A stretch of 64,000 nucleotides of DNA from the NCBI GenBank assembly GCA_918797485.1, contig CAKKNE010000002.1, forward strand, positions 4,802,501 through 4,866,500, read 5' to 3'. Positions within the stretch are counted from its first letter, which is position 1, and every line of letters begins with the position of its first letter. This DNA is from Pelagomonas calceolata (lineage: Eukaryota > Sar > Pelagophyceae > Pelagomonadales > Pelagomonadaceae). The position numbers and the translations under genes are program-made. The notes beneath the pieces are model-generated. The model had not been told where the DNA came from and made no database searches. It was given only the letters and a program-made list of their open reading frames with translations. Below, in pieces: positions 38,343-46,886 of the stretch.

Positions 38343-39401
38343 ATGCTCGCTACCCTCGCAAAACGCGGTCCGGGCCTCGGCGCGGCAGTGGCGACGGCGG
38401 CGGGCGGCGTGGCCGTCGCCACACAAATGCCCGAGAGCCTGCACATCAGCGGCATCCCGTGCTCGCTCGTCCTCGGCGCTGTCGCGAACAACCTCGCGCC
38501 GGCGAACATCAGGCAAGCTCTCCAGCCGGGCGTCAAGTTCGCGACCACAACGGTGCTCCGCGCTGGCATCGTCGCGGTCGGCGCGAAGCTCTCGGCGACC
38601 CAGGTCCTCGCGCTCGGCTGGACGACCGTGCCCGCGGCCTGCGCGAGCGTGGGGGCGGGCCTGGTCGCTATTCCGTTACTCGCGAAGGGCGCGGGCCTGC
38701 CGCCGCGGCTCGGCGCGCTGCTCGCGGCCGGTACCTCGATCTGCGGCGTCACCGCAATAGGGGCCACTGCCCCAGCCATCGCCGCGACGCAAGCCGAGGT
38801 CGCGGTGGCTGTCGCGAACGTGGTAGCGTATGGCATCGCGGGCATGCTGGCCTACCCCCACGTCGCGCGGCATCTGTTCCCTCACGAAGACTCGAAGAAT
38901 ATTGGACTGTTCTTGGGCCTCGCGGTGCACGACACGGCCCAGGTTATGGGCTGCGCGGCGTCGTATGCACAAACATATATGGATGAGGCCGTGGTGGCGG
39001 CCGCCGCCGTTGCTAAATTAACGAGGAATTGCTTCCTCGCCGGCGTCGTCCCGCTCATGGCGGCGCGCCACGGCGCCACGGCGGGCATCGCGACTAAAGC
39101 GGCCTTCCCGACCTTCGTGCTCGGGTTCGTGGGGGCCGCGGGCGTGCGCACCGCGGGCGACGTCTATTTCGTCGGCGACGACGCGACGCGCTGGAAGGAG
39201 GGCGCGAATTTTGTAGGAGGCGCCCTCGGGACGAAGTGCCTCCTCGCGACGGGCCTGGCGGGCGTCGGGCTGTCCGTGGACGCGTCCGCGTTCCGAAGCG
39301 CGGGCGTGCGGCCGTTCCTCGTCGGCGGCGCGGGGGCAGCGATTGTGGGCGGGGTCGGCCTCGCTTCGGCGCAATTACTTTCGCGGTTGAGGCCTGAGTA
39401 A
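38343..39401 (+). CDS. YeiH/UPF0324-like membrane transporter
   Basis: The first ATG in the frame is at 38343 (352 residues); an open but ATG-less stretch precedes it. About ten hydrophobic helices are visible. Family-like blocks are P-x-S-L-V-L-G-A-V/I-x-N near residue 37, L-R-A-G-I-V-A-V-G-A-K-L, G-T-S-I-C-G-V-T-A-I-G-A-T-A-P near 135-150, and H-D-T-A-Q-V-x-G-A with K-L-T-R-N further on. YeiH-type proteins are putative sulfate or anion exporters of bacteria, so this gene may be plastid-derived or laterally acquired; the substrate is unproven. It diverges from the methyltransferase and converges on a small minus-strand frame. Confidence 0.85.
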   Translation: MLATLAKRGPGLGAAVATAAGGVAVATQMPESLHISGIPCSLVLGAVANNLAPANIRQALQPGVKFATTTVLRAGIVAVGAKLSATQVLALGWTTVPAACASVGAGLVAIPLLAKGAGLPPRLGALLAAGTSICGVTAIGATAPAIAATQAEVAVAVANVVAYGIAGMLAYPHVARHLFPHEDSKNIGLFLGLAVHDTAQVMGCAASYAQTYMDEAVVAAAAVAKLTRNCFLAGVVPLMAARHGATAGIATKAAFPTFVLGFVGAAGVRTAGDVYFVGDDATRWKEGANFVGGALGTKCLLATGLAGVGLSVDASAFRSAGVRPFLVGGAGAAIVGGVGLASAQLLSRLRPE

Positions 39402-39434
39402 GTTTCCAAGTCTTAACTACACGGCTATATCGCG

Positions 39435-39608
39435 TCAGGCGAGCATGTCCTCGAAGACGCTCCCCCCGAGCGCCTCGGCGAGCTCGTCCCAGTTGGCCAC
39501 GACTTCAGACAAAGGCAGCGTCGCGTGGACGGCGTGCGTCGACGCCGCGGCCCGGTTCCGCACGCGCTCCGGGTCCGGCGCCTTCCACAAATCGAGCTTC
39601 ACCATCAT
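39435..39608 (-). CDS. Small hypothetical frame, possibly a terminal exon
   Basis: From tandem ATGs at 39608 the frame encodes 57 residues (M-M-V-K-L-D-L-W-K-A-P...F-E-D-M-L-A) that look protein-like, with an amphipathic helix. The frame stays open upstream to 39803 without another ATG. It may be a tiny gene or the last exon of an unrecognised transcript on the same strand as the SRPBCC gene. The stop lies 34 bp from the transporter stop. Confidence 0.35.
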   Translation of the reverse strand: MMVKLDLWKAPDPERVRNRAAASTHAVHATLPLSEVVANWDELAEALGGSVFEDMLA

Positions 39609-39808
39609 TTCGGACCAAAGCTCCACGTGGTGTGGCGCCGCGTCGACAACAGGCGGCCTACGCGCCGCTCGTCTCGGAGGCCGGGCCCGCCGAGTGAATC
39701 GATCGATCTTTCTTGTACATCTCCGCCTGCGCAAGGCGGACGCTTCTCTGTGAACGTAACTGTATTTGGAACAACCCCTTTGACGCCATCGACGCACACA
39801 CAACAGTC

Positions 39809-40390
39809 TTACTCCGCGAGCTCGTCCGCGATCCGATCCGCGACCAGCGCGTCGTCCTCGGGAAACATTCCCTCCATCTTCTTCCCGAAGCGCACGAGCG
39901 TCGCCCTTAGCAACGAGCGGATGATCGACTGGGCCCGTCTACCCTCCACGATGGCATAGATGGCCCGCGGCGTCCGATACGTAATTTTCACCTCGACCTC
40001 CGTGCCATCGGCAACGGGCGTGAAGGACGCCGCCCCATAATTCTCGGTCCCCGCCTTCGACGTCCACCGGAGTAGTTCGGGCGGCCGTTCCTCCAAATTC
40101 TCGGCCGTCCATCCCACGGACACGCCTTTAAAACCCATGCGCCACTCGCTCTTGCGCGTCGCCTCGTCGAAGGTCACTTCTGAGAGTAAAGGGCACCACT
40201 CGGGCATGCGCGTCAGGTCGCTGTACGCGGCGTAGCACTCTTCCGGTGTGGCGCGTACTCGGACAGTAGCAGCCGTATCCAACCACCGTTCGAGCTCCTC
40301 CGGCGGCGGCGCTTTTCGTCGTCGTCGTAGCGTCGGCAGCGTGAGGGCTTGCGTCGAGGCGAGGACGCAGAGCGCGGCGCGGCGTCGCAT
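39809..40390 (-). CDS. SRPBCC/START-like (polyketide cyclase) protein
   Basis: The ATG at 40390 gives 193 residues. Residues 1-18 are a short hydrophobic leader (A-L-C-V-L-A-S-T-Q-A-L). The rest is a helix-grip domain: V-R-A-T-P-E-E-C-Y-A-A-Y-S-D-L-T-R-M-P-E-W opening, W-R-M-G-F-K-G-V-S-V-G-W in the strands, G-T-E-V-E-V-K-I-T-Y, and a long C-terminal helix (about 150-180). Such proteins bind hydrophobic ligands; Coq10 and plastid cyclase/dehydrase-like proteins share the fold. The leader suggests an organelle or lumenal location. Confidence 0.82.
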   Translation of the reverse strand: MRRRAALCVLASTQALTLPTLRRRRKAPPPEELERWLDTAATVRVRATPEECYAAYSDLTRMPEWCPLLSEVTFDEATRKSEWRMGFKGVSVGWTAENLEERPPELLRWTSKAGTENYGAASFTPVADGTEVEVKITYRTPRAIYAIVEGRRAQSIIRSLLRATLVRFGKKMEGMFPEDDALVADRIADELAE

Positions 40391-40838
40391 CGTTGCTGCT
40401 GCAGCAAGGCGGCTTGCAGAGGCTGGAGGATTAAGCTAGCGCTCGCAGCGTTGGCCAGCACGCCAAAGCAATAAAGAGATTCTCGAATCGCCTTGTTCAA
40501 ATCGTCTGTCGATGGCGGATGGCACTTGCGCCGCTGATTTGCGACAAGTCGGCAACTCGGTATGGTATAGGGTATGGTATGGTATATATGTGGTGGTGTT
40601 TTCGGAACCCATCGCCAGCCACCCCTACCGTAGCGAGGCAGGGCTCGAAAGCAAGCATAGAATTTCCGAATTAAAATATATCACACACCATATCCAATTT
40701 AAGTTTTCGGGTGCGCCAACAGGGGAGCTCAAAAAACACGCCGCGCGACGCACGTGAGACGCCACCGCGCAGCCCACGGGCCCGCCCCACCCCCCAACGA
40801 CCTACACAAGCCCCAGAAGCAGCCCCCGGACCGCACCG
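40391..40838. promoter_or_regulatory. Divergent region with GGTAT microsatellite
   Basis: This 448-bp spacer lies between the SRPBCC and pseudokinase ATGs. It holds a GGTATGGTAT-type microsatellite at about 40559-40590 and an A/T-rich stretch at 40665-40715, unusual in this GC-rich window. Only a half palindrome (GCTAGCGCTCGC near 40435) is present. Confidence 0.5.
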
Positions 40839-42407
40839 ATGGCGGACAAGGCCCCGCGGATGAACACGACCAACCTGCCGCGCCACGAGACGCGCTGCAA
40901 CGGGGGTTCAGTATCACTGGTGTCGCGCTACGCCGTGATCAAGAACGTGCGCCACAACAAGCGCAAGCGCATCACCGTCTCAGCTTTTGATCAGCGGTCC
41001 CAAATTCCCGTCATCGTGCAAAAACGCATCGACTGGGGCACGGAGATGACCAACTTGGATGAAGCTAGAAGGATCGCGCGCGAATTGCGCATCCTAAAGT
41101 ATTTGCGGGGTTTTGATGGTATCTGTGCGCTGGTCGATATCATTCAGCCGAGTGATGATGCCTGGACGGATTTGTACACTATTCATGAGTACGGAGGCGT
41201 GCCCATGACGCGGTACATAAATTCGAAGCATCCGCCAACCCCGAGACATGCTAGATACTGGTGCTACCAGTTGTTGCGGACTCTGAAATTTATGCACGCG
41301 GGCGGCGTCGTGCACGGCCACATCTGCCCGGAGAAGATCTTGGTGAACGCGATGAGCGCCGATATCAAATTAAGTGATCTGGGCAGGTGTGTGGTCGAGG
41401 GCTGTTCAGTGGCGGGCTCGTACAACATGTCCTACATGTGTCCCGAAGAACTTGTGGTGAAGCAGCAGCCGTCGGCCAAGGGCGACGTCTGGGCCGCGGG
41501 CTGCGTTTATGCGGAATTGCTGGAGAAGAAGGGGCCTCTGTTCCAAGGTTCTTCCCACAAGGAAGTGCTGGCCAAGATCTGCGCGCGCGTCGGCCGACCC
41601 TCCGAAACTTTGTTAAGGGACATGATCTACGGCGACACGCCCATGCACCAATTCGTACTCGCGCAAGACCCCGTGCCCGGGCTACCTACTGGAGATAGCA
41701 CCTCCCCTTACTTCCGCGCGGCGTTCAGTATAGCGGACGCCGACGCCGACGCGCTCCAATGCATCGCGGCGACCGTAAGGTTCGACCCTAGAGCGAGGAT
41801 GACCGCGGAAAACGCTCTAGCCTCATTAAAGCTCTTCCAGGCGCGGCGGAGCGACAGCGACCCTTGTTTACACAACCCGCGCGACGAACCTAGATTAGCT
41901 TGCAGCGCCTACCACGAGTCCATGGCGTCGCGCGACGCGCCCGACGCCGCCGGCGTCAAGGTTTGTGTGTGGACGGAGTGCGTGCACCACAACCCGTCGG
42001 CGACGGGCGGCGCGCCGCCGCCGCCGCCGCCGCGCGCGCCGCCGCCGCTGCCGCCGCTGCCGCCGCCTGTTCAAGCGCCGGCGCCGGTGCCGCCGGTCCC
42101 GGGCTCGCGGCAGGTGAAGCAGGTCGTCCTCGTCGATACAAGGGGCGGGCCCGTCCCCTGCATGGTCGTGCCCGGCGGCGTGCGGCCCATCCAGGTGCCG
42201 CCAAACACATTACACCAGATGGTGGCCATCCGCGAGCGCAAGCGCCAAGAGGCGCGGGCGAGAGGCGAGGCGCCGCCGGTGATGCCGCCGCCGACTATAT
42301 TGGTCCCGCCGGGCCAGGCCGCGCCGCCGGGCACCGTCATGATGACGGGCCCGCCGGCCGCGCCGCCGCCGCCGGCGCAGCGCCTGCCGGCGGCCTTCGC
42401 GCCGTAG
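40839..42407 (+). CDS. MAPK/CDK-like pseudokinase with proline-rich tail
   Basis: The ATG at 40839 gives 522 residues. The kinase fold spans about 30-345. The beta-3 Lys is kept (K62 in V-I-V-Q-K), and D180 (D-L-G in place of D-F-G) and the C-P-E-E activation-segment end (201-204) are present. The catalytic loop is V-V-H-G-H-I-C-P-E-K-I-L-V-N: the HRD Asp is His161, the loop Lys is Cys163 and the metal-binding Asn is Lys166. All three catalytic-loop residues being altered makes phosphotransfer very unlikely. The tail (about 380-522) is Pro-rich with P-P-P-P-P runs, a likely SH3/WW or profilin-type ligand. A scaffold role is inferred. Confidence 0.85.
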   Translation: MADKAPRMNTTNLPRHETRCNGGSVSLVSRYAVIKNVRHNKRKRITVSAFDQRSQIPVIVQKRIDWGTEMTNLDEARRIARELRILKYLRGFDGICALVDIIQPSDDAWTDLYTIHEYGGVPMTRYINSKHPPTPRHARYWCYQLLRTLKFMHAGGVVHGHICPEKILVNAMSADIKLSDLGRCVVEGCSVAGSYNMSYMCPEELVVKQQPSAKGDVWAAGCVYAELLEKKGPLFQGSSHKEVLAKICARVGRPSETLLRDMIYGDTPMHQFVLAQDPVPGLPTGDSTSPYFRAAFSIADADADALQCIAATVRFDPRARMTAENALASLKLFQARRSDSDPCLHNPRDEPRLACSAYHESMASRDAPDAAGVKVCVWTECVHHNPSATGGAPPPPPPRAPPPLPPLPPPVQAPAPVPPVPGSRQVKQVVLVDTRGGPVPCMVVPGGVRPIQVPPNTLHQMVAIRERKRQEARARGEAPPVMPPPTILVPPGQAAPPGTVMMTGPPAAPPPPAQRLPAAFAP

Positions 42408-42458
42408 GCCTTCCCCTTCTCCCCCTCCTCTTGGGCGTGTTAACACAAATTCGCTTAC

Positions 42459-43286
42459 TCAGTAGCGAGGGTTCCAGAACGCGAGCACGCGCCACGCGAT
42501 CTCGTTCGGCAGGCTCCGCGCGAAGAGCCGTGCGAGGTGCGGCGGCGTCGACAGCTTGGCCTTGGCGCGTTTGCGCGCCAGGAGCGATCGGAGGCGCAGG
42601 AGCTCCTTCGGCGGGACGAGGCAGTACTTCTGCCAGGGCGTCAGGCGCGTCGACGTCGACGTGGACTGAGCCGCGCGCACGGCCCTCGCCAGCTCGAGAG
42701 CGTCGTTGAGGTAGGGCGCGTCGCCCGTGTAGCCCGTAGCTACCGGCTCGATCAGCGCCTCGAGGCTCGTCAAACTTCCCTCGTGAAGAAAGTCGAGCGG
42801 GTGCCCGCCCCGTAAGAGATACAGCATGCACTCGTACATGCAGCGGAGTTGTGCATCCCCTGTCCGCCCCATCCTTTCTGCAAAAGCCCGCCAATCCCCC
42901 AAGAAAACAAGTGATATGGGCTGACTGGCGGGGAAGTCCCCCGTAGGACCTCTAGTTACCAGAGTCACATCAGCGCCGCCCCGCACCAGAATTTGCAAGA
43001 GCCCCGTACAACTGAGTATACACGCATGGTGTAGCTCTGTCGGACCGTCGTGTTCCGGGTCAAACCTTCGGTCAACGTTCGCTCCGGCTGTTACTAGCAG
43101 CTGCACGAGTTCGAGGGCAGCTGCACTGTCCACTTGTTCCATCATAGGCAAGGCTGCGAGTTGCAACATTGTTTGGTCCTCATCGTCAACGTCGTCCACG
43201 CGCTCCGGGTGCTGCGCGAGGAATCTCCGAACGGCGTCTACGTCTCCGTCAATTGCCGCCCTGGCAATTTCGTTAGGCAGGACCAT
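42459..43286 (-). CDS. Ankyrin-repeat protein with F-box/SOCS-like end
   Basis: The ATG at 43286 gives 275 residues. Ankyrin-like repeats occupy about 5-130 (A-I-D-G-D-V-D-A-V-R-R-F-L, L-V-Q-L-L-V-T-A-G-A-N-V-D-R-R, L-H-H-A-C...L-L-Q-I-L-V-R-G-G-A-D-V). The end, A-R-L-F-A-R-S-L-P-N-E-I-A-W-R-V-L-A-F-W, resembles a short F-box or SOCS-box helix pair used to dock ubiquitin ligases. Algal genomes carry many such proteins; the target is unknown. The stop is 51 bp from the pseudokinase stop. Confidence 0.8.
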   Translation of the reverse strand: MVLPNEIARAAIDGDVDAVRRFLAQHPERVDDVDDEDQTMLQLAALPMMEQVDSAAALELVQLLVTAGANVDRRFDPEHDGPTELHHACILSCTGLLQILVRGGADVTLVTRGPTGDFPASQPISLVFLGDWRAFAERMGRTGDAQLRCMYECMLYLLRGGHPLDFLHEGSLTSLEALIEPVATGYTGDAPYLNDALELARAVRAAQSTSTSTRLTPWQKYCLVPPKELLRLRSLLARKRAKAKLSTPPHLARLFARSLPNEIAWRVLAFWNPRY

Positions 43287-43678
43287 AGCTACGACGGCGC
43301 GACGACAGGTGCGGCACACAGTCAATGCTTAGGTCAATTTTTTTTTTAGGTCAATGCTTGAAAACTATCAATGGTCCTCGACTCACGGCGCTTCGGCGCT
43401 CTCCGACAGCGAGATGCCCCAAGGCCAAGAACGCTCTGTTCCCCTCCCGACGCGGATGGCCGATGCGCGTGAGCCGGGCAACACGTGAGCTAGCGGCCTG
43501 TAAGACACTAGCGAACAGCCTCGACACTTGCCATGCTGCAAGCAAAAGGCAGTCCCAGACGCTGTCGAGCAGCGTCGTAACTCCATTTGTGGCACATCGA
43601 TCAGGGCCGGCCGCGGCGCCATCGCTGCGTGACCGTAGCGGCGGGAGCAAGGCAGCGAGAGTGCAGCGCTGAGACACG
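43287..43678. promoter_or_regulatory. Divergent promoter region
   Basis: A 392-bp spacer with a full CTAG palindrome (43489-43512), 203 bp from the ankyrin ATG and 167 bp from the plus-strand ATG. A poly-T tract lies at 43338-43347. Confidence 0.55.
43489..43512 (+). promoter_or_regulatory. CTAG palindrome motif, copy c
   Basis: GCTAGCGGCC then TGTAAGACACTAGC. It differs from copy a at one position in the centre. Confidence 0.65.
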
Positions 43679-44356
43679 ATGTCCAAGCTCGCCTTCGACT
43701 ACAGCAAGTGGGACAACCTGGACACGGACGACAGCGACGCCGAAGAGCCGAAAGCACCGATCCAGGAGGACGACGCCCAGCAAAAGGGCTGGCGGCCGCA
43801 CGCCGACCCGATCCTCCAAGTGAAAGATCTGTCGAAATTTGTGATATCCTACGAACTCGAGGCCGTCTTCGATGCGCAGGCTTTTGATAAAGGCACTCCA
43901 CGCGCCAAAAGAGCATTACGGGCCGTCCTCAAGGGCAACCTCGCGCGCCTCGACAGTACGTTAGCGTGGGACCACGATCGGGCCGAGGACGCCTTTTTGA
44001 GGGACATCAAGCCGAACGTTTCCACAACAGAGTGCTGCTACATCTTGTTCCGGACGAAGACGTGGGCTTTATTTGTCTGGGCCCCTAGCAATCACGTCGA
44101 CGCGGACGCGTATACCTCAAAGGCGCTGCAGTTGAGGGAGGCGCTGGGCGGGTCCATACGGATCCCGAACGTCTTTTCCTGGTTCAAGCACGAGGACGTC
44201 GTGTTAGATAAGAGCGTCACGGACGCGCCGGCCTTATCTTTATCAATAGAACAGGCCGGCGGCGTCGAGGGCGTCGTGCCTCCGGCGGAGCGGTCCAAGG
44301 GCGCGGCCGTGCCGAAAAACGTGCCGGACCCGCCGGCGCCGCGGTCGGCGCTCTGA
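43679..44356 (+). CDS. Hypothetical acidic-N-terminal protein
   Basis: The ATG at 43679 gives 225 residues. The N-terminus F-D-Y-S-K-W-D-N-L-D-T-D-D-S-D resembles the opening of Cdc37-type Hsp90 co-chaperones (D-Y-S-x-W-D...S-D-D-E), but the rest is not clearly Cdc37: a helical/beta domain with C-C-Y-I-L-F-R-T-K-T-W-A-L-F-V-W near 130, then a Pro/Ala tail. I do not assign a function; a chaperone link is only a hint. Confidence 0.65.
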   Translation: MSKLAFDYSKWDNLDTDDSDAEEPKAPIQEDDAQQKGWRPHADPILQVKDLSKFVISYELEAVFDAQAFDKGTPRAKRALRAVLKGNLARLDSTLAWDHDRAEDAFLRDIKPNVSTTECCYILFRTKTWALFVWAPSNHVDADAYTSKALQLREALGGSIRIPNVFSWFKHEDVVLDKSVTDAPALSLSIEQAGGVEGVVPPAERSKGAAVPKNVPDPPAPRSAL

Positions 44357-44688
44357 GTTAAGTTGTTGTGCCTAGCGTGTCTACCCGTCATTGGTTGTGC
44401 GCGGTTCCCGCGACGGCCGGCGCGTGGTTACGGTACTATACCTCTAGTGTAGAAGCCTCTCGGAGCCGCACGAAACCCCGGCTTCCAAAGGGCTCGCGTT
44501 AAATCCGTGCTAGCGGCCGGTAAGACACTAGCAAGCCGCAGCGCCGCGCGATTTCAGCGCTGTTCAGGCCGGGAGAGCGCTCAAACGCGGTCCCGCAACG
44601 CGCCGCGCCGCGCGGGCAGCCCCCTGAGCCGCGCCCAGCCGTCGCGCGCACAAGTGTGGGCAGCCCAACCACCAGCAAAGCAACACCG
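44357..44688. promoter_or_regulatory. Intergenic promoter region of the AAA/zinc-finger gene
   Basis: A 332-bp spacer between two plus-strand genes. It contains a full CTAG palindrome at 44509-44533, 156 bp before the ATG, so the motif is not restricted to divergent promoters. Confidence 0.55.
44509..44533 (+). promoter_or_regulatory. CTAG palindrome motif, copy d
   Basis: GCTAGCGGCC then GGTAAGACACTAGCA; nearly identical to copies a and c. Confidence 0.65.
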
Positions 44689-46530
44689 ATGGACTGGAAT
44701 GAGGGAGACGATTTTGACGAGGAGGAGTACGCCGACCTCTACGCCGACGAGGACGAGGCGGTCGAGCTCGACCTCCAGCAGGATATCGAGTCCGAGGCCG
44801 AGTCCGTGGATTTGAGCCGCTTCGAGAGTTCGGCAGAAAAAAACGTGTTCTCCAGGAGGAACCGGATTTGGATAAGACGAGCTGTTTCTAAACCGAGACG
44901 ACACCGAAAAAGCGATGAAAAAGGCGACTGGAGCGAAAGTGCATTCCCAGACGCATTAGATGATTTCAGAGACCAAGACCGCAATGCAGAAGCGTTTGAG
45001 GCTCTCAGAAGCTCGGCGCGGGACAAGGAGGTGCGGAACTTCCTTGTAGTGGGCGCACGTGGCAGCGGCAAGACCGCCGCGTGCGTTGCTTACGTCAAAG
45101 ACTTCGCGAGACCTGACGCCGACCCGAAGGCCGAAGGCGCGCGGCGACGGGCGAAGAAGCTCGCGAAACTAAAAATGAAGGACGGGAAATTACCTTTACT
45201 AAGGCTGACGCAGGACGACGTGCGGAACGCGGCGGAGTTCGAAAGTGCCTTCGCGAAGTTTGTGAGAATGGCAGATCGGGACTGCGGCGAGAAATGTACG
45301 AAGTTCGTCATTCTGGACGGGTTGGACCAGTTGCTCGGCAAGGAGCAGCAGTTGATCTACAAGATCCTGAAGGAGTCGCACAAGAAGGTCGGCTTTTTGC
45401 TGACTGGGAGTTCCGAACGGAGGATCCTGGACAAGTTCAAAAAGAAGTGCGAACTGCTCCACATGAAAAGTTTGGATCCGCGGGATGCCTTGGACGTGTT
45501 TCTAGGTGTGGCGCAGGACAAGAAAGTAGGGTTTGATAGGCCAGGCGCTTGCATGTTATACCGCGACAAGAGGTGCGCGGACATGTCTCTGGGACTGGCT
45601 TTGCGCATGCTGCAACGGTGTTTTGTCAAGTGGGATTTTGTGAGTGAAATGAACGTCACGAAGGAGTTCTGCCCCGAGGCGTTTATCGCGCCGAAGACGA
45701 TCCAAGCGGGTGCTGCGATGGGCGTGCCGGCACCGCGGTGTCCCATCTGCACGCTACCGATGCCCTGCGCGCACTGCGACGAGCAGGAGTTGGCGTCGCA
45801 AGGTTTGGAGCGGAGGGAGGAGTTACCTCGATACGAGAACGCGCTGGCTTGTCCCTGTTTTGTCAAATATGGCTATTGCCGCGTCTTCAACGAGTTCGGG
45901 CACTGCTCGCTGGACCATCCTAGGGATCGCCATGATGTGATAAAGCCACCCCTAAAATGTCCGCAGTGCACGATGGTCTGGCCGTGCCGCCATTGCAACT
46001 TTACACGAGCTCGTGATGAGCTGCTCGAGACCGTCAAACGGGCGCAGAGGTGGTTCTCGCGGTATAATAAAGATAAGGTTTTACTGAGGCGGGCCGCGGA
46101 CCGGTACAAGGAGAAATTAGACGAAGGTGCGGAGCTGGAGGAGATAGATTTTGAATTAATGGACGATGAGGCAGACGCCGTCGCTGCGGCTGCTGAAGAC
46201 GCCCAGGAGTTCTATGATACGGAGCTCTGTGTCGTCGAGGAGGAGTACCGGGCCTTCACGGACTGTATTTACTCGTTACATCGGGTCGTGGGCGACAAGA
46301 TCAACAGTTTTTTACCCGTCATTTCCAAAGAGGTAGCGGCCAAAAAGACGATCCACAGCGATGCGATGCTGCGCATGCAGCTTGAATATTTGTGCTACAT
46401 CGACCAGGACCCGCCGAAGCCGACGACGCCCAAAACCACGATTCGGTTGTCGCGGACGGCTAGAGCTATTCGATCGTTCTCGCCGTCGCGACAGGGGACG
46501 CCGGGGGCGCCGGTTGTGTCCTGGGACTAA
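44689..46530 (+). CDS. AAA+/P-loop ATPase with Cys-rich and CCCH zinc-binding region
   Basis: The ATG at 44689 gives 613 residues. An acidic N-terminus (about 1-45) is followed by a P-loop domain: Walker A G-A-R-G-S-G-K-T near 120, Walker B-like F-V-I-L-D-G-L-D-Q-L near 203, and a sensor-like L-L-T-G-S-S-E-R-R-I-L-D near 238. The Walker B/sensor layout resembles ORC/CDC6-type AAA+ proteins. A zinc region then follows (about 365-455): two C-P-x-C-T...P-C-x-H-C modules flank a CCCH finger (C-x6-C-x8-C-x3-H). A helical C-terminal part ends in a Ser/Arg/Pro tail. I know no standard family with this order, so function is open; nucleic-acid-dependent ATPase is plausible. Confidence 0.78.
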   Translation: MDWNEGDDFDEEEYADLYADEDEAVELDLQQDIESEAESVDLSRFESSAEKNVFSRRNRIWIRRAVSKPRRHRKSDEKGDWSESAFPDALDDFRDQDRNAEAFEALRSSARDKEVRNFLVVGARGSGKTAACVAYVKDFARPDADPKAEGARRRAKKLAKLKMKDGKLPLLRLTQDDVRNAAEFESAFAKFVRMADRDCGEKCTKFVILDGLDQLLGKEQQLIYKILKESHKKVGFLLTGSSERRILDKFKKKCELLHMKSLDPRDALDVFLGVAQDKKVGFDRPGACMLYRDKRCADMSLGLALRMLQRCFVKWDFVSEMNVTKEFCPEAFIAPKTIQAGAAMGVPAPRCPICTLPMPCAHCDEQELASQGLERREELPRYENALACPCFVKYGYCRVFNEFGHCSLDHPRDRHDVIKPPLKCPQCTMVWPCRHCNFTRARDELLETVKRAQRWFSRYNKDKVLLRRAADRYKEKLDEGAELEEIDFELMDDEADAVAAAAEDAQEFYDTELCVVEEEYRAFTDCIYSLHRVVGDKINSFLPVISKEVAAKKTIHSDAMLRMQLEYLCYIDQDPPKPTTPKTTIRLSRTARAIRSFSPSRQGTPGAPVVSWD

Positions 46531-46631
46531 GTTTTGTTTGTGTGAGGTGCGCGTCGGCGGCGTTTCTGGGAGGCGTTTGCTGTGAAGCGCCCAGCGAAAC
46601 CCGTGCCTGTACGTTTGGCGCGTCAATTTTT

Positions 46632-46653
46632 TGCTAGTGCCTCACTCGCTAGG
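46632..46653 (-). promoter_or_regulatory. CTAG palindrome motif, copy i (divergent)
   Basis: TGCTAGTGCCTCAC then TCGCTAGG, 157 bp upstream of the ATG at 46810. The reverse complement reads CCTAGCGA...GTGAGGCACTAGCA. Confidence 0.5.
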
Positions 46654-46809
46654 TTAATCGTGTCCTGGGGGCTCCGACTTGCCTCCCGCGCGCATACGTT
46701 GCCGAAGATTCAAAAGAGCAGCGCTTCGGCGGCTCCCGGAGCGCTACAGGCAATACCTGAGCCGTGCGCCCTGCCGCGCTGCGATACAGGCAGCCCCACC
46801 CTCGCAGCC

Positions 46810-46881
46810 ATGCCCCCCAAGGGCGTCGACCAACCCGCAAGGGAAGCCATGACCACTAAAATCGCCCAACGATTAAATTAA
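46810..46881 (+). CDS. Short upstream frame encoding a KIX-like first helix
   Basis: A 23-codon frame (ATG 46810, TAA 46879-46881) ends 5 bp before the ATG of the next frame. Its end, A-R-E-A-M-T-T-K-I-A-Q-R-L, looks like helix 1 of a KIX domain whose remaining helices begin the following frame. It may be a regulatory upstream ORF, or the true 5' coding part separated by a frameshift or assembly error. Confidence 0.5.
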   Translation: MPPKGVDQPAREAMTTKIAQRLN

Positions 46882-46886
46882 CTACA

